This document shows, one piece after another, positions 16,137-24,965 of a stretch of DNA of 64,000 bases (its first letter is position 1; the number at the start of each line of letters is the position of its first letter). The translations under genes and the position numbers were made by a program. Location of the stretch: contig BPGD01000001.1 of assembly GCA_026002855.1 (NCBI GenBank), positions 620,001 through 684,000 of the forward strand. Reading direction: 5' to 3'. This stretch comes from Bryobacteraceae bacterium (lineage in GTDB: Bacteria > Acidobacteriota > Terriglobia > Bryobacterales > Bryobacteraceae). The notes under the pieces are model-generated. The model was not told the DNA's origin. It made no database searches and saw only the letters and a list, made by a program, of their open reading frames with translations.

Positions 16137-18053
16137 ATGATCCGGCGCGAATTCATCACCCTTGTCCCCGGCGCCGCCTGGGCGCAGCGCGGGCGGAAGA
16201 AGGAACCGAAGGGCGCGAAAGCAGACCAGGAGCTGCCGCCACCGCCGCCTCCGGGAGAGCGTGTGCGCCAGCTCTTTTTCGATATCGTCCGCGGCTACCT
16301 GAACGCGGCGCGGCGGACCTCGCCCACGCTGGCCGTGGTCGAGTTCCCCGGCGCGACCAAAACAAAGAACTTCCTGGCCCGCTCCGGGCTGAGCGTCACC
16401 GGAGTCACGCGGATGCTGCCGGCGCTGGCCGCGTGGGCCGTCAGCGGGCGTGAACCGGAGCTGGGCGCGCGGGAGGCGCTGGTGGAGGCCCTCCGCAACG
16501 GCTGCGACCCCGAGTCGCCGGATTACTGGCTGCCGAGCCCGCCTGACCGCCCAAACCAGAGGCAGGTGGAGGCGTCGATCGTCGCCTGGAGCCTGTGGAC
16601 GGCGCGCGACATCATCCTGCCGGCGCTGGACTCGCGCGGACGGCGGAACGTGGCCGAATGGCTGGCCAGCTGCTGCCGCGTGCCGGTGCGCAACAACAAC
16701 TGGGCATGGTTCACCGCGGTGACGCAGGCAGCGATGATGCGGCTCGGCGAAAAACACCCCGAATTCACCGCCGACGAGAAGTGGATGCTCGACGACCTGA
16801 AGGCGCTGGATGCGATGGCGGCGGGCGAGTCCGGCTGGTACAACGACGGACTGCAAGGCGCGGCTTTTGATTACTACAATTCCTGGGTGTTCGCGTCGCA
16901 TTTTCTTTACTGGAATGCCTTATGCGGCGACAGATACCCGGAATGGCAGAAGCGTTTTTCCGCCAGGCTGGCGCAATATCTGGAGACTGCGCCGTATTTC
17001 TTCGCCAACCACGGCGGCCATGCGCTCTACGGCCGCTCGCTGATCTACCGCTGGGCGGTGCTTACGCCGCTGGTGCTCGCCTGGCAGCAGCGGCTGTGGC
17101 CGCATTCGGCCGGGCTGCTGCGCCGCATTGTCGAACGGAACATCCTGTGGCAGGCCGACCTGGGCGCGCTGGACGCCGGCACCGGAAAACTGCGGGAAAC
17201 GTACACCCGCGCGGGGACGCGCGACATCTGCGAAACCTACATCGACGGCGGCCATCCCTACTGGGGCATGCAGGCGTTCGCCTTCTGGAAGATCCCGGAC
17301 GGAGACCCGTTCTGGACCGCGCCCGAGGAGCCCCTGCCGGTGGAGAAGTCCGATTACGCGATCGCCATTCCCGAAGCAGGACTGCTGGTGCGCGGCGTCC
17401 GCGTCAGCGGACAGGTGATTATTTACAATGCAAAATCGACAAAAACAGAACTGCATTATCGGGACAAATACAATAAATTGACTTACAATTCCCATTTTCC
17501 GTTCGCGGTGAACCACGAGGACGGCAAGCCGACTCTCGACAACACGCTGCTGTTGCGCGACCCGGCCACCGGCCGGCGGGCCTGCCGCGGGCCGATCGAA
17601 GACTACACGGTGGAAGCCGAGAAGGTGGAGCTCGCCTACGAGATCCGGCTGGGCGGCGTGACGGCAAAGGTGCAGACCGTCATCCGCTGGCGCGGGGACT
17701 TCGAAATGCGCACGCACCTGGTGACAGCCTCGGGCGAGGGGCTCGAACGGCTGGAGATCGTCGAGGGCGGCGTTCCCTACGTGGACCGCCCGGCGGACCT
17801 GAATCTGGGGGCGATGCAGCCCTACTTTCCGGAGGTCCATCTGAAAGTGTGGAACCTCCGCGGGTGGAAAGGCGCGCGCACGGAGGAGGCGGAAGGAAGC
17901 GTCTGGTACGGCCCCCACAAGGTGCAGACCGTGTGGGCGCCGCTTGCGCCCAGGATGGGCCTGGCGTCGCTGCGCTACACGAGCCCCAGGGCGGTGCCGA
18001 AGGAGCGGGTGGAAGAGGAAGCGCAACGCTTCCTGGCGCTTTACCGGCCGTGA
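16137..18053 (+). CDS. DUF2264 domain protein with a Tat-like leader
   Basis: Starting at the ATG at 16137 the product is 638 residues. The N-terminus MIRREFITLVPGAAWAQ looks like a short twin-arginine leader, followed by a Lys/Pro-rich linker (residues 18-42). Residues 45-640 match DUF2264, a predicted all-alpha toroid plus beta domain found in polysaccharide-use loci (for example VRNNNWAWFTAVTQAAMM and GWYNDGLQGAAFDYYNSW). I infer a glycan-acting enzyme, but no catalytic residue can be assigned. A TTG start at 16104 would overlap the previous gene by eight bases and add 11 residues; the ATG fits the signal peptide better. Confidence 0.78.
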   Translation: MIRREFITLVPGAAWAQRGRKKEPKGAKADQELPPPPPPGERVRQLFFDIVRGYLNAARRTSPTLAVVEFPGATKTKNFLARSGLSVTGVTRMLPALAAWAVSGREPELGAREALVEALRNGCDPESPDYWLPSPPDRPNQRQVEASIVAWSLWTARDIILPALDSRGRRNVAEWLASCCRVPVRNNNWAWFTAVTQAAMMRLGEKHPEFTADEKWMLDDLKALDAMAAGESGWYNDGLQGAAFDYYNSWVFASHFLYWNALCGDRYPEWQKRFSARLAQYLETAPYFFANHGGHALYGRSLIYRWAVLTPLVLAWQQRLWPHSAGLLRRIVERNILWQADLGALDAGTGKLRETYTRAGTRDICETYIDGGHPYWGMQAFAFWKIPDGDPFWTAPEEPLPVEKSDYAIAIPEAGLLVRGVRVSGQVIIYNAKSTKTELHYRDKYNKLTYNSHFPFAVNHEDGKPTLDNTLLLRDPATGRRACRGPIEDYTVEAEKVELAYEIRLGGVTAKVQTVIRWRGDFEMRTHLVTASGEGLERLEIVEGGVPYVDRPADLNLGAMQPYFPEVHLKVWNLRGWKGARTEEAEGSVWYGPHKVQTVWAPLAPRMGLASLRYTSPRAVPKERVEEEAQRFLALYRP

Positions 18054-18084
18054 TGCCTCCGCGCGCCTGATAGGATATCGGCCG

Positions 18085-19152
18085 ATGGAGATCCGCCGGA
18101 GAACCCTGTTGCTGGCGCCGCTGGCCGCGCTTGCAAGAAACGTGCGGGCGCAGGCGCCGCAGCTGCGGCTCGGCTACGACACGTACTCGCTCCGCGCCTG
18201 GGGCATGAAAGCGATGGAGCATCTCGAGTTCGCCGCCCGCCACGGCTGCAACGCGCTCCAGATTTCCTCGCTGGGAGATTTTGAGTCCCTCGACGGCGAA
18301 CACCTGCGCCGCGTGCGTGCCCGCGCACAGGAGCTGGGCATTGCCCTGGACGCCGGCACCGGCTGCATCTGCCCCTCGGCCCGCGCCTGGCGCAACCGGA
18401 CCGAGGACCCGGTGGAGCACCTGCGGCGCGCCCTGCGCGTGGCCGGCGCCATCGGCGCACGCACGCTGCGCTGTTATCTGGGCGATTTCGAGGACCGCCT
18501 GCATCCCAACGGGATCGAATTCCACATGGAAAACACGATCCGCGTGCTCCGGGCGGCGCGGGAGGCGGCGCTCGAGGCGGGCGTCCGGATTGCGCTCGAA
18601 AATCATTCCGGGGACCTCCAGGCGTGGGAATGCCGGCAGATTGTCGAAGAAGCGGGCACGGACGCGGCCGGCGCCTGCCTGGACACGGGCAATCCGATCT
18701 GGTGTGCCGAGCATCCGGAGGTGACGCTCGAAGTGCTGGGGCCGGTGGCGGTGACCACGCACGTGCGCGACACGGCCATCTTTCCGCACCCGCGCGGCTG
18801 TGCGGCGCACTGGACGGCGCTCGGCGACGGCTCCATCGATCTGGTCCGGCTGGCGGAGCTCCAGAAGAAGTTGTGTCCGCAGGCGGCGCTGCACCTGGAA
18901 ATCATCACCGGCCGGCCGCCGCGCGTGGTCCCGTTTTTCGAGCCGGAGTTCTGGAAGGCGTTCCCGAAGGCGCGCGCGGCCGAGTTCGCGCGGTTCGTGG
19001 CGCTGGTGAAACACGGCTCGCCGCTGATGAAGCCGATGGTTGTGGAAGACGTGCCTGGCATGGAGGTCGCCGAATACCGGGCGGCCCTGAAGAGGCAGCA
19101 GTGGCTGGATCTGGAGCGAAGCCTCGAGTATGCCCGGCAGCACATGATCTGA
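18085..19152 (+). CDS. Sugar phosphate isomerase/epimerase-like TIM-barrel protein with leader
   Basis: A 355-residue protein of the xylose isomerase-like TIM barrel (AP endonuclease 2 fold). The N-terminus MEIRRRTLLLAPLAALARNVRA resembles an export leader. The barrel shows metal-ligand positions in IALENHSGD (Glu), ACLDTGNP (Asp), TTHVRDTAI (His/Asp) and LEIITGRP (Glu). Enzymes of this fold isomerise or epimerise sugars and inositols. It follows the DUF2264 gene by 31 bases on the same strand, so a DUF362-DUF2264-isomerase operon is likely. The substrate is unknown. The frame is open further upstream to 17944, but that would run deep into the previous gene. Confidence 0.82.
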   Translation: MEIRRRTLLLAPLAALARNVRAQAPQLRLGYDTYSLRAWGMKAMEHLEFAARHGCNALQISSLGDFESLDGEHLRRVRARAQELGIALDAGTGCICPSARAWRNRTEDPVEHLRRALRVAGAIGARTLRCYLGDFEDRLHPNGIEFHMENTIRVLRAAREAALEAGVRIALENHSGDLQAWECRQIVEEAGTDAAGACLDTGNPIWCAEHPEVTLEVLGPVAVTTHVRDTAIFPHPRGCAAHWTALGDGSIDLVRLAELQKKLCPQAALHLEIITGRPPRVVPFFEPEFWKAFPKARAAEFARFVALVKHGSPLMKPMVVEDVPGMEVAEYRAALKRQQWLDLERSLEYARQHMI

Positions 19153-19248
19153 AGCGGTGCGGCCTGCCGCCGGCATACACGATGGACGGGATTGGCTCGG
19201 CCTTCCGGCTGGGGCAAACTGTGGGAGGTAGCGGCCGCTGAAAAATCC

Positions 19249-20589
19249 ATGTCCGAAGAGATCCTTTCTCCCGAAGCCCGGCAGGCCATTGAAAAGCTGC
19301 GGCAGGCCGACATCGTCATCGGCATCCCCAGTTACAACAACGGGCGGACCATCGGGCATGTCGTGCGCGCGGCCCAGGCGGGGCTGAACAAGTACTTCCC
19401 GGAGTTCCGCGGGGTGATCATCAACTCCGACGGCGGCTCGAAGGACGACACGCGCAGGCAGGTGATGGAGGCGCAGCTCGACCCGGCGCAACTGCTGCTG
19501 GTGGAGACGCCGCTCTATCCGGTGCACCGGCTCTCCTTTCCTTATCACGGGATCCCCGGCAAGGGCAGCGCTTTCCGGATGATCTTCCGGATGGCGTGCG
19601 ATCTTGGGGCGAAGGCATGCGCGGTGGTGGACTCCGACCTGCGCTCGATCACGCCGGAATGGATCGACCTGCTCGTGCGCCCGGTGGTGCACCGCGGCTA
19701 CGACTTCGTCGCCCCGTACTACCACCGGCACAAGTACGACGGCACCATCACCAACAGCATCATTTACCCGTTGACACGAGCCCTCTACGGGCAGCGGATC
19801 CGGCAGCCGATCGGCGGCGACTTCGGGATGTCGCGCCCCGTGGTGGAGACCTACCTGGCCCGCAACGACTGGGAGACCGACGTTGCCCGTTATGGCATTG
19901 ACATCTGGATGACGACCATCGCGGTGGCGCGCGGCTTCCGCGTGTGCCAGAGTTTCCTCGGCGCCAAGCTTCACGACGCCAAGGACCCCGGCGCGGACCT
20001 GAGCGCGATGCTCCAACAGGTGGTGGGCAGCGTCTTCAGCCTGATGATCGAATTCCGGGACGTCTGGATGAGTATTTACGGCAGCCGCGATGTGGAGCTG
20101 TTCGGGTTCCGCTATGACGTCGGGCTGGACCCCATTCCGGTGAACCTGGACCGCATGGTGCAAGCGTTTGTGCGCGGCGAAGCGGACCTGCGCGAGGTCT
20201 GGTCGATGGCGCTTTCCGGCGAAACGATGCGGCAGCTCGGCGCACTGGCCCGGGCCGCGCGCAGCGGCCCGGCGACGGATTTCCGGGTGCCGGACGAGCT
20301 GTGGGTGACGGTGATTTACGAGTTTGCCTCCGCTTACGCGGAGCTGCCGACGGCGCGCTCCCATCTGGTGAGGTCTCTCACGCCGCTCTACCTGGGACGC
20401 GTGGCCTCGTTTGTGAATGAAACCCGGGACATGAACGCCGCCGAGGTGGAAGAGCGGATCGAGCAGCTCTGCCTCGTGTTTGAGCGGCTGAAACCGTTTC
20501 TGGTCGAACGCTGGGGCGGGCCCCGCGTAGACGAATTCAGGCCGCAGCCCGCGCGCGGCGCGGGCGAGCCTCAGGAGGTGTCCTCATGA
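19249..20589 (+). CDS. GT-A glycosyltransferase related to mannosylglycerate / glucosyl-phosphoglycerate synthases
   Basis: The 446-residue product starts its catalytic domain with IVIGIPSYNNGRTIGHVV (nucleotide strand), followed by INSDGGSKDDTR, a metal-binding DSD at residues 128-130 and the acceptor region QPIGGDFGMSRPVVETYL, then WETDVARYGIDIWMT and a late histidine in GAKLHDAKD. This order closely follows GT78 mannosylglycerate synthase and the related GT81 enzymes, which make charged compatible solutes. That similarity is from memory. The start at 19249 sits about 18 bases after GGGAGG. It overlaps the next gene, a CmpX-like channel-type protein, by four bases, fitting a role in osmotic stress. 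Confidence 0.72.
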   Translation: MSEEILSPEARQAIEKLRQADIVIGIPSYNNGRTIGHVVRAAQAGLNKYFPEFRGVIINSDGGSKDDTRRQVMEAQLDPAQLLLVETPLYPVHRLSFPYHGIPGKGSAFRMIFRMACDLGAKACAVVDSDLRSITPEWIDLLVRPVVHRGYDFVAPYYHRHKYDGTITNSIIYPLTRALYGQRIRQPIGGDFGMSRPVVETYLARNDWETDVARYGIDIWMTTIAVARGFRVCQSFLGAKLHDAKDPGADLSAMLQQVVGSVFSLMIEFRDVWMSIYGSRDVELFGFRYDVGLDPIPVNLDRMVQAFVRGEADLREVWSMALSGETMRQLGALARAARSGPATDFRVPDELWVTVIYEFASAYAELPTARSHLVRSLTPLYLGRVASFVNETRDMNAAEVEERIEQLCLVFERLKPFLVERWGGPRVDEFRPQPARGAGEPQEVSS

Positions 20590-21287
20590 TCGAGACGTTC
20601 CGCCAGGTTCTCGAGCAGAGCGTGGCCCGCCTGTCGGCCCAGGCCACGACGTTTCTGCCGTCGCTGTTTGTTGCGATTGTCGTCTTCGGAGTGGCCTGGA
20701 TTGTGGCGCTGCTGGTGCGCTGGCTTCTTCTGCACGCCTTCAAGGGCGAGCGGGTGGACGCCTTCCTGCGGCGCACCGGCATCGGTACGATGCTCGACCA
20801 CTCCGGCCGGCTGCGCGCCAGTCCGCTGGTGGCGCACGGCCTGTACTACGCGATCCTGCTGGTCGGCCTGCTGAATGCGATCAGCGTCTTCGACACGGAC
20901 ATCACCCGCGAGATCGTCGACGGGGTGGTCCATTTGCTGCCGAAGCTGTTTGCGGCCGGGGCGATCATTCTGGCCGGCATCTGGCTGGCCCAATACCTGG
21001 GCCGCGGGGCGCTCGTCTGGGCCAGCAACGAAGGCTTCCCCTGGGCGCGGCGCTTCTGCGCCTTTGTTCGCGTCTGGGTCGTGTTTGTGTCCGTCGTCGT
21101 GGCAGCCGACATGCTCAACTTCGCGCGCACGGTGTTCTTCTCGGCGTTTCTGATCTTCGCCATTGGCACCGTGTTTGCGGCCTGCCTCGTGCTGGCGCTG
21201 AATCACCGCGAAGTGTATCGCTGGTTCACCTCGCGGGGCGGCCGCCCGGAGGAAGACACGGAACGCTCCCTCTGGCACCACCTGTAA
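20586..21287 (+). CDS. CmpX-like membrane protein (conserved TM helix family)
   Basis: A 233-residue protein with four or five hydrophobic segments (about residues 22-48, 82-102, 115-140, 158-178, 182-205). The helix SLFVAIVVFGVAWIVALLVRWLLLHAF, and the second copy LPKLFAAGAIILAGIWLAQYLG, match the paired conserved TM helix (PF05552) found in CmpX and at the N-terminus of some MscS-type channels. The MscS pore and beta domains are missing, so it is not a complete mechanosensitive channel. The ATG overlaps the upstream glycosyltransferase stop as ATGA, implying coupled translation. Confidence 0.75.
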   Translation: MIETFRQVLEQSVARLSAQATTFLPSLFVAIVVFGVAWIVALLVRWLLLHAFKGERVDAFLRRTGIGTMLDHSGRLRASPLVAHGLYYAILLVGLLNAISVFDTDITREIVDGVVHLLPKLFAAGAIILAGIWLAQYLGRGALVWASNEGFPWARRFCAFVRVWVVFVSVVVAADMLNFARTVFFSAFLIFAIGTVFAACLVLALNHREVYRWFTSRGGRPEEDTERSLWHHL

Positions 21288-21310
21288 AGGGTCGAGGCGG
21301 CGGCTGCATC

Positions 21311-21333
21311 GGCCAGGGCCATGGCCTCTGGCC
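21311..21333 (+). terminator. Terminator-like hairpin after the CmpX-like gene
   Basis: GGCCAG-GGCC and GGCCTCTGGCC form a 10-bp stem with one bulged base around a two-base loop, 24 bases after the CmpX-like stop. There is no T-run. The rest of the 214-base gap up to the DUF1080 gene shows nothing further. Confidence 0.35.
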
Positions 21334-21501
21334 GGGCAAGCGTTCCCGCCGGCCAGACAACAAAGCTGCCACGGAACGTAGCCATGATTTCGTAGCCTGA
21401 CGGGCCGGCCGGTGACGGGCCCACTGCCGCCGTGCACCCTGCTCTTCATGCCAACGATAGAAGCCGGAAATATTTCTTGGGGCCGGGATAGAATGGCGGG
21501 C

Positions 21502-22122
21502 ATGAAACCGACAATTCGAACCACCCTGTTGGGCGCGCTGGTTCTTGCGGGCGCGCTCTCCGGACAGCAGATCAGGACCGGCGAGTGGGTGCCGATGTTC
21601 AACGGGAAGAACCTCGACGGGTGGAAGGCGAACGAGAACCCCGAGGCGTGGCAAGTGGTGATCGAAGACGGACAGCCGGCCATCAAGACCACCGGCTACC
21701 GCAGCCACCTGTTCTGGATGGTGGAGCAGTGCGAGGACTGCGAATTCAAGGCGGATTTCAAGGTGATGGACGGCAGCAATTCGGGAATGTATTTCCGGGC
21801 TGCGTTCGAGCCGGGCTGGCCGAAAGGATATGAAGCGCAGGTGAACGCGACCCACAAGGACCCGGTGAAAACCGGGAGCCTTTACAACTTCCACAAGAAC
21901 TTCGTCAGTCCGACCCGGCCGGGTGAATGGGGGACCCAGCACATCATCGTGCGGGGCAACCACATCGTGATCAAGGTCAACGACCAGGTGATCACGGACT
22001 ATGTCGACGAAAAGAACACCTACACGAAGGGCTGGCTGGCGCTTCAGGGACACGACCCGCAGTCGACGACGTACTACCGGAACCTCTATTACAGAAGGCT
22101 GCCGAAGGAAGAGCGGAAGTAG
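21502..22122 (+). CDS. Secreted DUF1080 (3-keto-disaccharide hydrolase-like) protein
   Basis: A 206-residue secreted protein. After a signal peptide (MKPTIRTTLLGALVLAGALS) comes one concanavalin-like beta sandwich of the DUF1080 type: WVPMFNGKNLDGWKANENP, then EFKADFKVMDGSNSGMYFR and GWLALQGHDPQ near the end. Members are annotated as 3-keto-disaccharide hydrolases and act on oxidised sugars outside the cytoplasm, in line with the other exported oxidoreductases here. An ATG at 21493 would add MAG; neither has a strong ribosome site, and 21502 gives the better signal peptide. It appears to be a single-gene unit. Confidence 0.87.
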   Translation: MKPTIRTTLLGALVLAGALSGQQIRTGEWVPMFNGKNLDGWKANENPEAWQVVIEDGQPAIKTTGYRSHLFWMVEQCEDCEFKADFKVMDGSNSGMYFRAAFEPGWPKGYEAQVNATHKDPVKTGSLYNFHKNFVSPTRPGEWGTQHIIVRGNHIVIKVNDQVITDYVDEKNTYTKGWLALQGHDPQSTTYYRNLYYRRLPKEERK

Positions 22123-22150
22123 ACTCCGGGCACAGGCCCTGAAGCAGGAA

Positions 22151-22172
22151 GGGCCCGGCTGGCGCCGGGCCC
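22151..22172. terminator. Bidirectional terminator-like hairpin
   Basis: GGGCCCGGC and GCCGGGCCC form a perfect 9-bp stem with a four-base loop in the gap between the convergent DUF1080 gene and the lipoprotein gene. No T-run follows on either strand. Confidence 0.5.
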
Positions 22173-22257
22173 TGGAGCATTGGACAGTCTACCGACACGC
22201 GGCCGGAAACGCGCGGCCCGGTTCAGCCGCAGCTTCCGGAAAAATTCCGTCAGAAAT

Positions 22258-23115
22258 TCAGGCTGGAGTTTTCGGTAATTTCTTTTCGTATTCCTCGATT
22301 TTCTTCTGGAGTTTCGTTCGTTCAGGCGACGGCGGGACGGCGGCCAGCGCCTCCCTGGCTTCGTCGAGGAAGAGCTTGACGCGGGCGGCGCGGTCGAGCT
22401 TCCTCGGCGCGAAGAGCTGACTGATCTCGGTGAACTGCGTCGCAAGATACATCAGGAAGTCGGTTCGCCGCACTTTCGGTTCGGGCTGTGCCAGCAGCGC
22501 ACGGGCCTTCTCGAAGTCGCCTCCCGGGTCGGCGGCGGCGATCACGCTGAGGACGACGCCGCGGCGGAGCATGAGGCCGTGAAGGCGCTCCACTTCGGCG
22601 GGCATTGGAAGAATGCCCTTGATGATGCGTTCCACTTCGACGGGGCGGCTGCGGTTGGCGTCCGGCATCGTGAACGGAAGCGGGATTTCGTCTTCGGAAA
22701 GCGCCGGCATGAGCTTATGCCCGGTGTCGGCAAAGCGCATGGCGCTCTGGCCGGCCAGGGCGCGGGCGTCGCTGGCAAGCTTGCGGAAGTCCACCTCGCG
22801 CGCCTTGGCCGCCGGACGGCCTTCGTCGAGGATGTCGGCCCACTCCATTTCGCCGCGCGCCATGCCGGCGTCGAGAACAAGCTGCCAGATCTGGGCGCGC
22901 CGGGTATATTCATTCTCGGTCGCGATGATGCTCATCAGGTTTTTCATCGTCGCCTGAAAATCGCCTTTCTGCCAGGCCGTTCTGGCCGCCGCCCAGAAGA
23001 AAGGCGGAGTGCCCGGCCTGGGCGGAGCAGGGCCCTTGGAAGTGGAGCATCCGCCGCCCGTGAACACGAAAAGCAGAGCAGCAACGGGAAGAGCACAGCG
23101 CCACAATCGCCGCAT
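22258..23115 (-). CDS. Lipoprotein, unknown function
   Basis: The ATG at 23115 is chosen because GGAGG lies six bases upstream and it gives a lipoprotein signal (MRRLWRCALPVAALLF, lipobox ending GGGC at about residue 23). The 285-residue product is mostly helical. The mature region FFWAAARTAWQKGDFQATMKN looks like a TPR-type helix pair, and the C-terminal 70 residues are Lys/Glu-rich (KLQKKIEEYEKKLPKTPA). I do not recognise a named family. It is followed at its 3' side by a convergent DUF1080 gene and preceded by pntB on the same strand after a 183-base gap that holds no other gene. Confidence 0.7.
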   Translation of the reverse strand: MRRLWRCALPVAALLFVFTGGGCSTSKGPAPPRPGTPPFFWAAARTAWQKGDFQATMKNLMSIIATENEYTRRAQIWQLVLDAGMARGEMEWADILDEGRPAAKAREVDFRKLASDARALAGQSAMRFADTGHKLMPALSEDEIPLPFTMPDANRSRPVEVERIIKGILPMPAEVERLHGLMLRRGVVLSVIAAADPGGDFEKARALLAQPEPKVRRTDFLMYLATQFTEISQLFAPRKLDRAARVKLFLDEAREALAAVPPSPERTKLQKKIEEYEKKLPKTPA

Positions 23116-23298
23116 GCAAGACCTCCATCGGGGAATATGTTCAGAAGATGAAGCCGGAGTCAAGGGTCTGAAACAGGGCGCAGCTGGAGCCCCGCAGGCC
23201 CAGGCTCCCGGAAGACGGCGGGCGGGTTGGGGCGAGATCGCGCCGTGGATGGCTGGGAGTGCAGGGACTCGCGGAGACGGGCCTGGCAGACCCGCCGG

Positions 23299-24684
23299 TC
23301 AGGTCTCTTTCAGCGCGTTGATGATCTCGTTGATGGCCTTCTGGCCGTCGGAGAAGAACATCAGCGTGTTGTCGGCGGCGAACAGCGGGTTGGGAATGCC
23401 GGCGAAGCCCGGGCTGAGGCTGCGTTTGATGACCACGACGGTGTGCGACTTGTCCACGTCGAGGATCGGCATGCCGGCGATGGGAGACCTGGGATCGGTG
23501 CGGGCCAGCGGGTTGACCACGTCGTTGGCGCCGATGACGATGGAAACGTCGGTCTGCGGGAAGAGCGGATTCGCCTCGTCCATCTCCTTGAGGGACTCGT
23601 AGGGGACGTCGGCCTCGGCCAGCAGGACGTTCATATGGCCGGGCATGCGGCCGGCGACGGGATGGATGGCGAAAAAGACTTCGGCGCCGCGTTCTTCCAG
23701 AAGCTGCTGAAGCCTGCGGACGGCGTGCTGCGCCTGGCTGACCGCCATGCCGTAGCCGGGCACAATGGCAACGCGGCGGGCGTTGGCCAGCACCATGGCG
23801 ATCTCTTCCGCCGAAGCCGCCTTGATCCTGCCCCGGTAGACATCATCGCCCCTGGAGGCGACCTCAGCGCCGAAGCCGCCAAACAGGACGTTGGCCAGCG
23901 AGCGGTTCATGGCGCGGCACATGATCTGGGTGAGGATGATGCCGGAGGCGCCGACGAGCGAACCCGCGATGATCAGCATGTTGTTCTGGAGGACGAAGCC
24001 GGTGGCGCAGGCGGCGAGGCCCGAGTAGGAGTTCAGCAGGGAGATGACGACGGGCATGTCGGCGCCGCCGATGCCGATGGTGGCAAGCACGCCGAGAACG
24101 CAGGAGGCCGCCAGCAGGGCCCAGTAAAACAGGAGCTCCTCCGGGCGCATCACCACCGCCACGCACAGGGCCGCATTGACCAGCGCGGCCAGGACATTGA
24201 CGGCGTGGCGGCCCGGGAAGACGACGGCTGCGCTCGTGATGAGCTCCTGAAGTTTGCCGAAAGCCACGAGGCTGCCAAGAAACGTGACGCCGCCGATGAG
24301 CCCGCTGAGAGCCGTGGAGATGCGGAACTGCATGTCCATGGCGCTGCCGAGATGCAGGGCCTCGGCCAGGGCGGCGCCGGCGACAAGCGCCGACGCGGCG
24401 CCGCCAAAGCCGTTCAGCAGCGCCACCATCTGCGGCATCGCGGTCATCTGGATCTTCAGCGCCAGCACCGCGCCGATGGCCGAGCCGGCCACCAGGCCGG
24501 CAATGATGATTTCGTAGCTGACGATGCGGCGGTCAAGCAGCGTGACCACCACGGCCAGAAACATGCCCAGCGCGCCCAGCAGGTTGCCGCGCACGGCGGT
24601 GCGAGGGTGCGACATTCCTTTCAACGCAAAGATGAACAGCGCGGAAGAGAGCAGATAGACGAGATTGACGAGTGCGTCCGGCAT
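23299..24684 (-). CDS. pntB: NAD(P) transhydrogenase subunit beta PntB
   Basis: PntB carries the membrane channel domain and the NADP(H)-binding domain of proton-translocating transhydrogenase, which uses proton motive force to make NADPH from NADH. The 461-residue protein has about nine membrane helices in the first 270 residues. Domain III then begins around residue 280, with the dinucleotide motif VAIVPGYGMAVSQAQH and the distal IVIGANDVVNP and FSDGQKAINEI segments that hold NADP. Length is normal. It lies two bases after pntA2 and completes the three-subunit form of the enzyme. Confidence 0.96.
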   Translation of the reverse strand: MPDALVNLVYLLSSALFIFALKGMSHPRTAVRGNLLGALGMFLAVVVTLLDRRIVSYEIIIAGLVAGSAIGAVLALKIQMTAMPQMVALLNGFGGAASALVAGAALAEALHLGSAMDMQFRISTALSGLIGGVTFLGSLVAFGKLQELITSAAVVFPGRHAVNVLAALVNAALCVAVVMRPEELLFYWALLAASCVLGVLATIGIGGADMPVVISLLNSYSGLAACATGFVLQNNMLIIAGSLVGASGIILTQIMCRAMNRSLANVLFGGFGAEVASRGDDVYRGRIKAASAEEIAMVLANARRVAIVPGYGMAVSQAQHAVRRLQQLLEERGAEVFFAIHPVAGRMPGHMNVLLAEADVPYESLKEMDEANPLFPQTDVSIVIGANDVVNPLARTDPRSPIAGMPILDVDKSHTVVVIKRSLSPGFAGIPNPLFAADNTLMFFSDGQKAINEIINALKET

Positions 24685-24686
24685 GG

Positions 24687-24965
24687 CTATTTCCGCTTGA
24701 ACATTTCGAGCATCCGGTGCGTCACCAGGAAGCCGCCGACCACGTTGATGGTGGCGAACACGACGGCAAGAAAGCCGAGCACGGTGGTCAGCGTCGTGTG
24801 GCGGGTGCCGGCGCTGAGCACCGCGCCCACCAGGGTGATGCCGCTGATGGCGTTGGAGCCGGACATCAGCGGCGTGTGCAGCGTCGGCGGCACCTTCGTG
24901 ATCACTTCAAAGCCGACGAAGATGGCGAGGACAAAGATGGTGAGCGTGGTGACAAAGAGTTCCAT
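24687..24965 (-). CDS. pntA2: NAD(P) transhydrogenase subunit alpha part 2 PntA2
   Basis: This 92-residue protein supplies the first three or four membrane helices of transhydrogenase domain II. It has the segment TLTIFVLAIFVGFEVITKVP, then TLHTPLMSGSNAISGITLVG, a signature of the family, and a C-terminal helix reaching VTHRMLEMFKRK. In E. coli this region is fused to the NAD-binding domain as PntA; here it is separate, as in Rhodospirillum and many acidobacteria. Its start overlaps the stop of the upstream subunit, so the operon is translationally coupled. Confidence 0.95.
   Translation of the reverse strand: MELFVTTLTIFVLAIFVGFEVITKVPPTLHTPLMSGSNAISGITLVGAVLSAGTRHTTLTTVLGFLAVVFATINVVGGFLVTHRMLEMFKRK

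Noticed and set aside
17680-20364. 894-codon open frame antisense to the DUF2264, isomerase and glycosyltransferase genes
   Set aside because: Its translation is Arg/Pro/His/Gln-rich without folds, and it mirrors three well-supported genes. Long antisense frames are a normal by-product of high GC.
20586-21287. Complete MscS mechanosensitive channel
   Set aside because: Only the conserved TM-helix repeats are present; the MscS pore helix and beta domain are missing.
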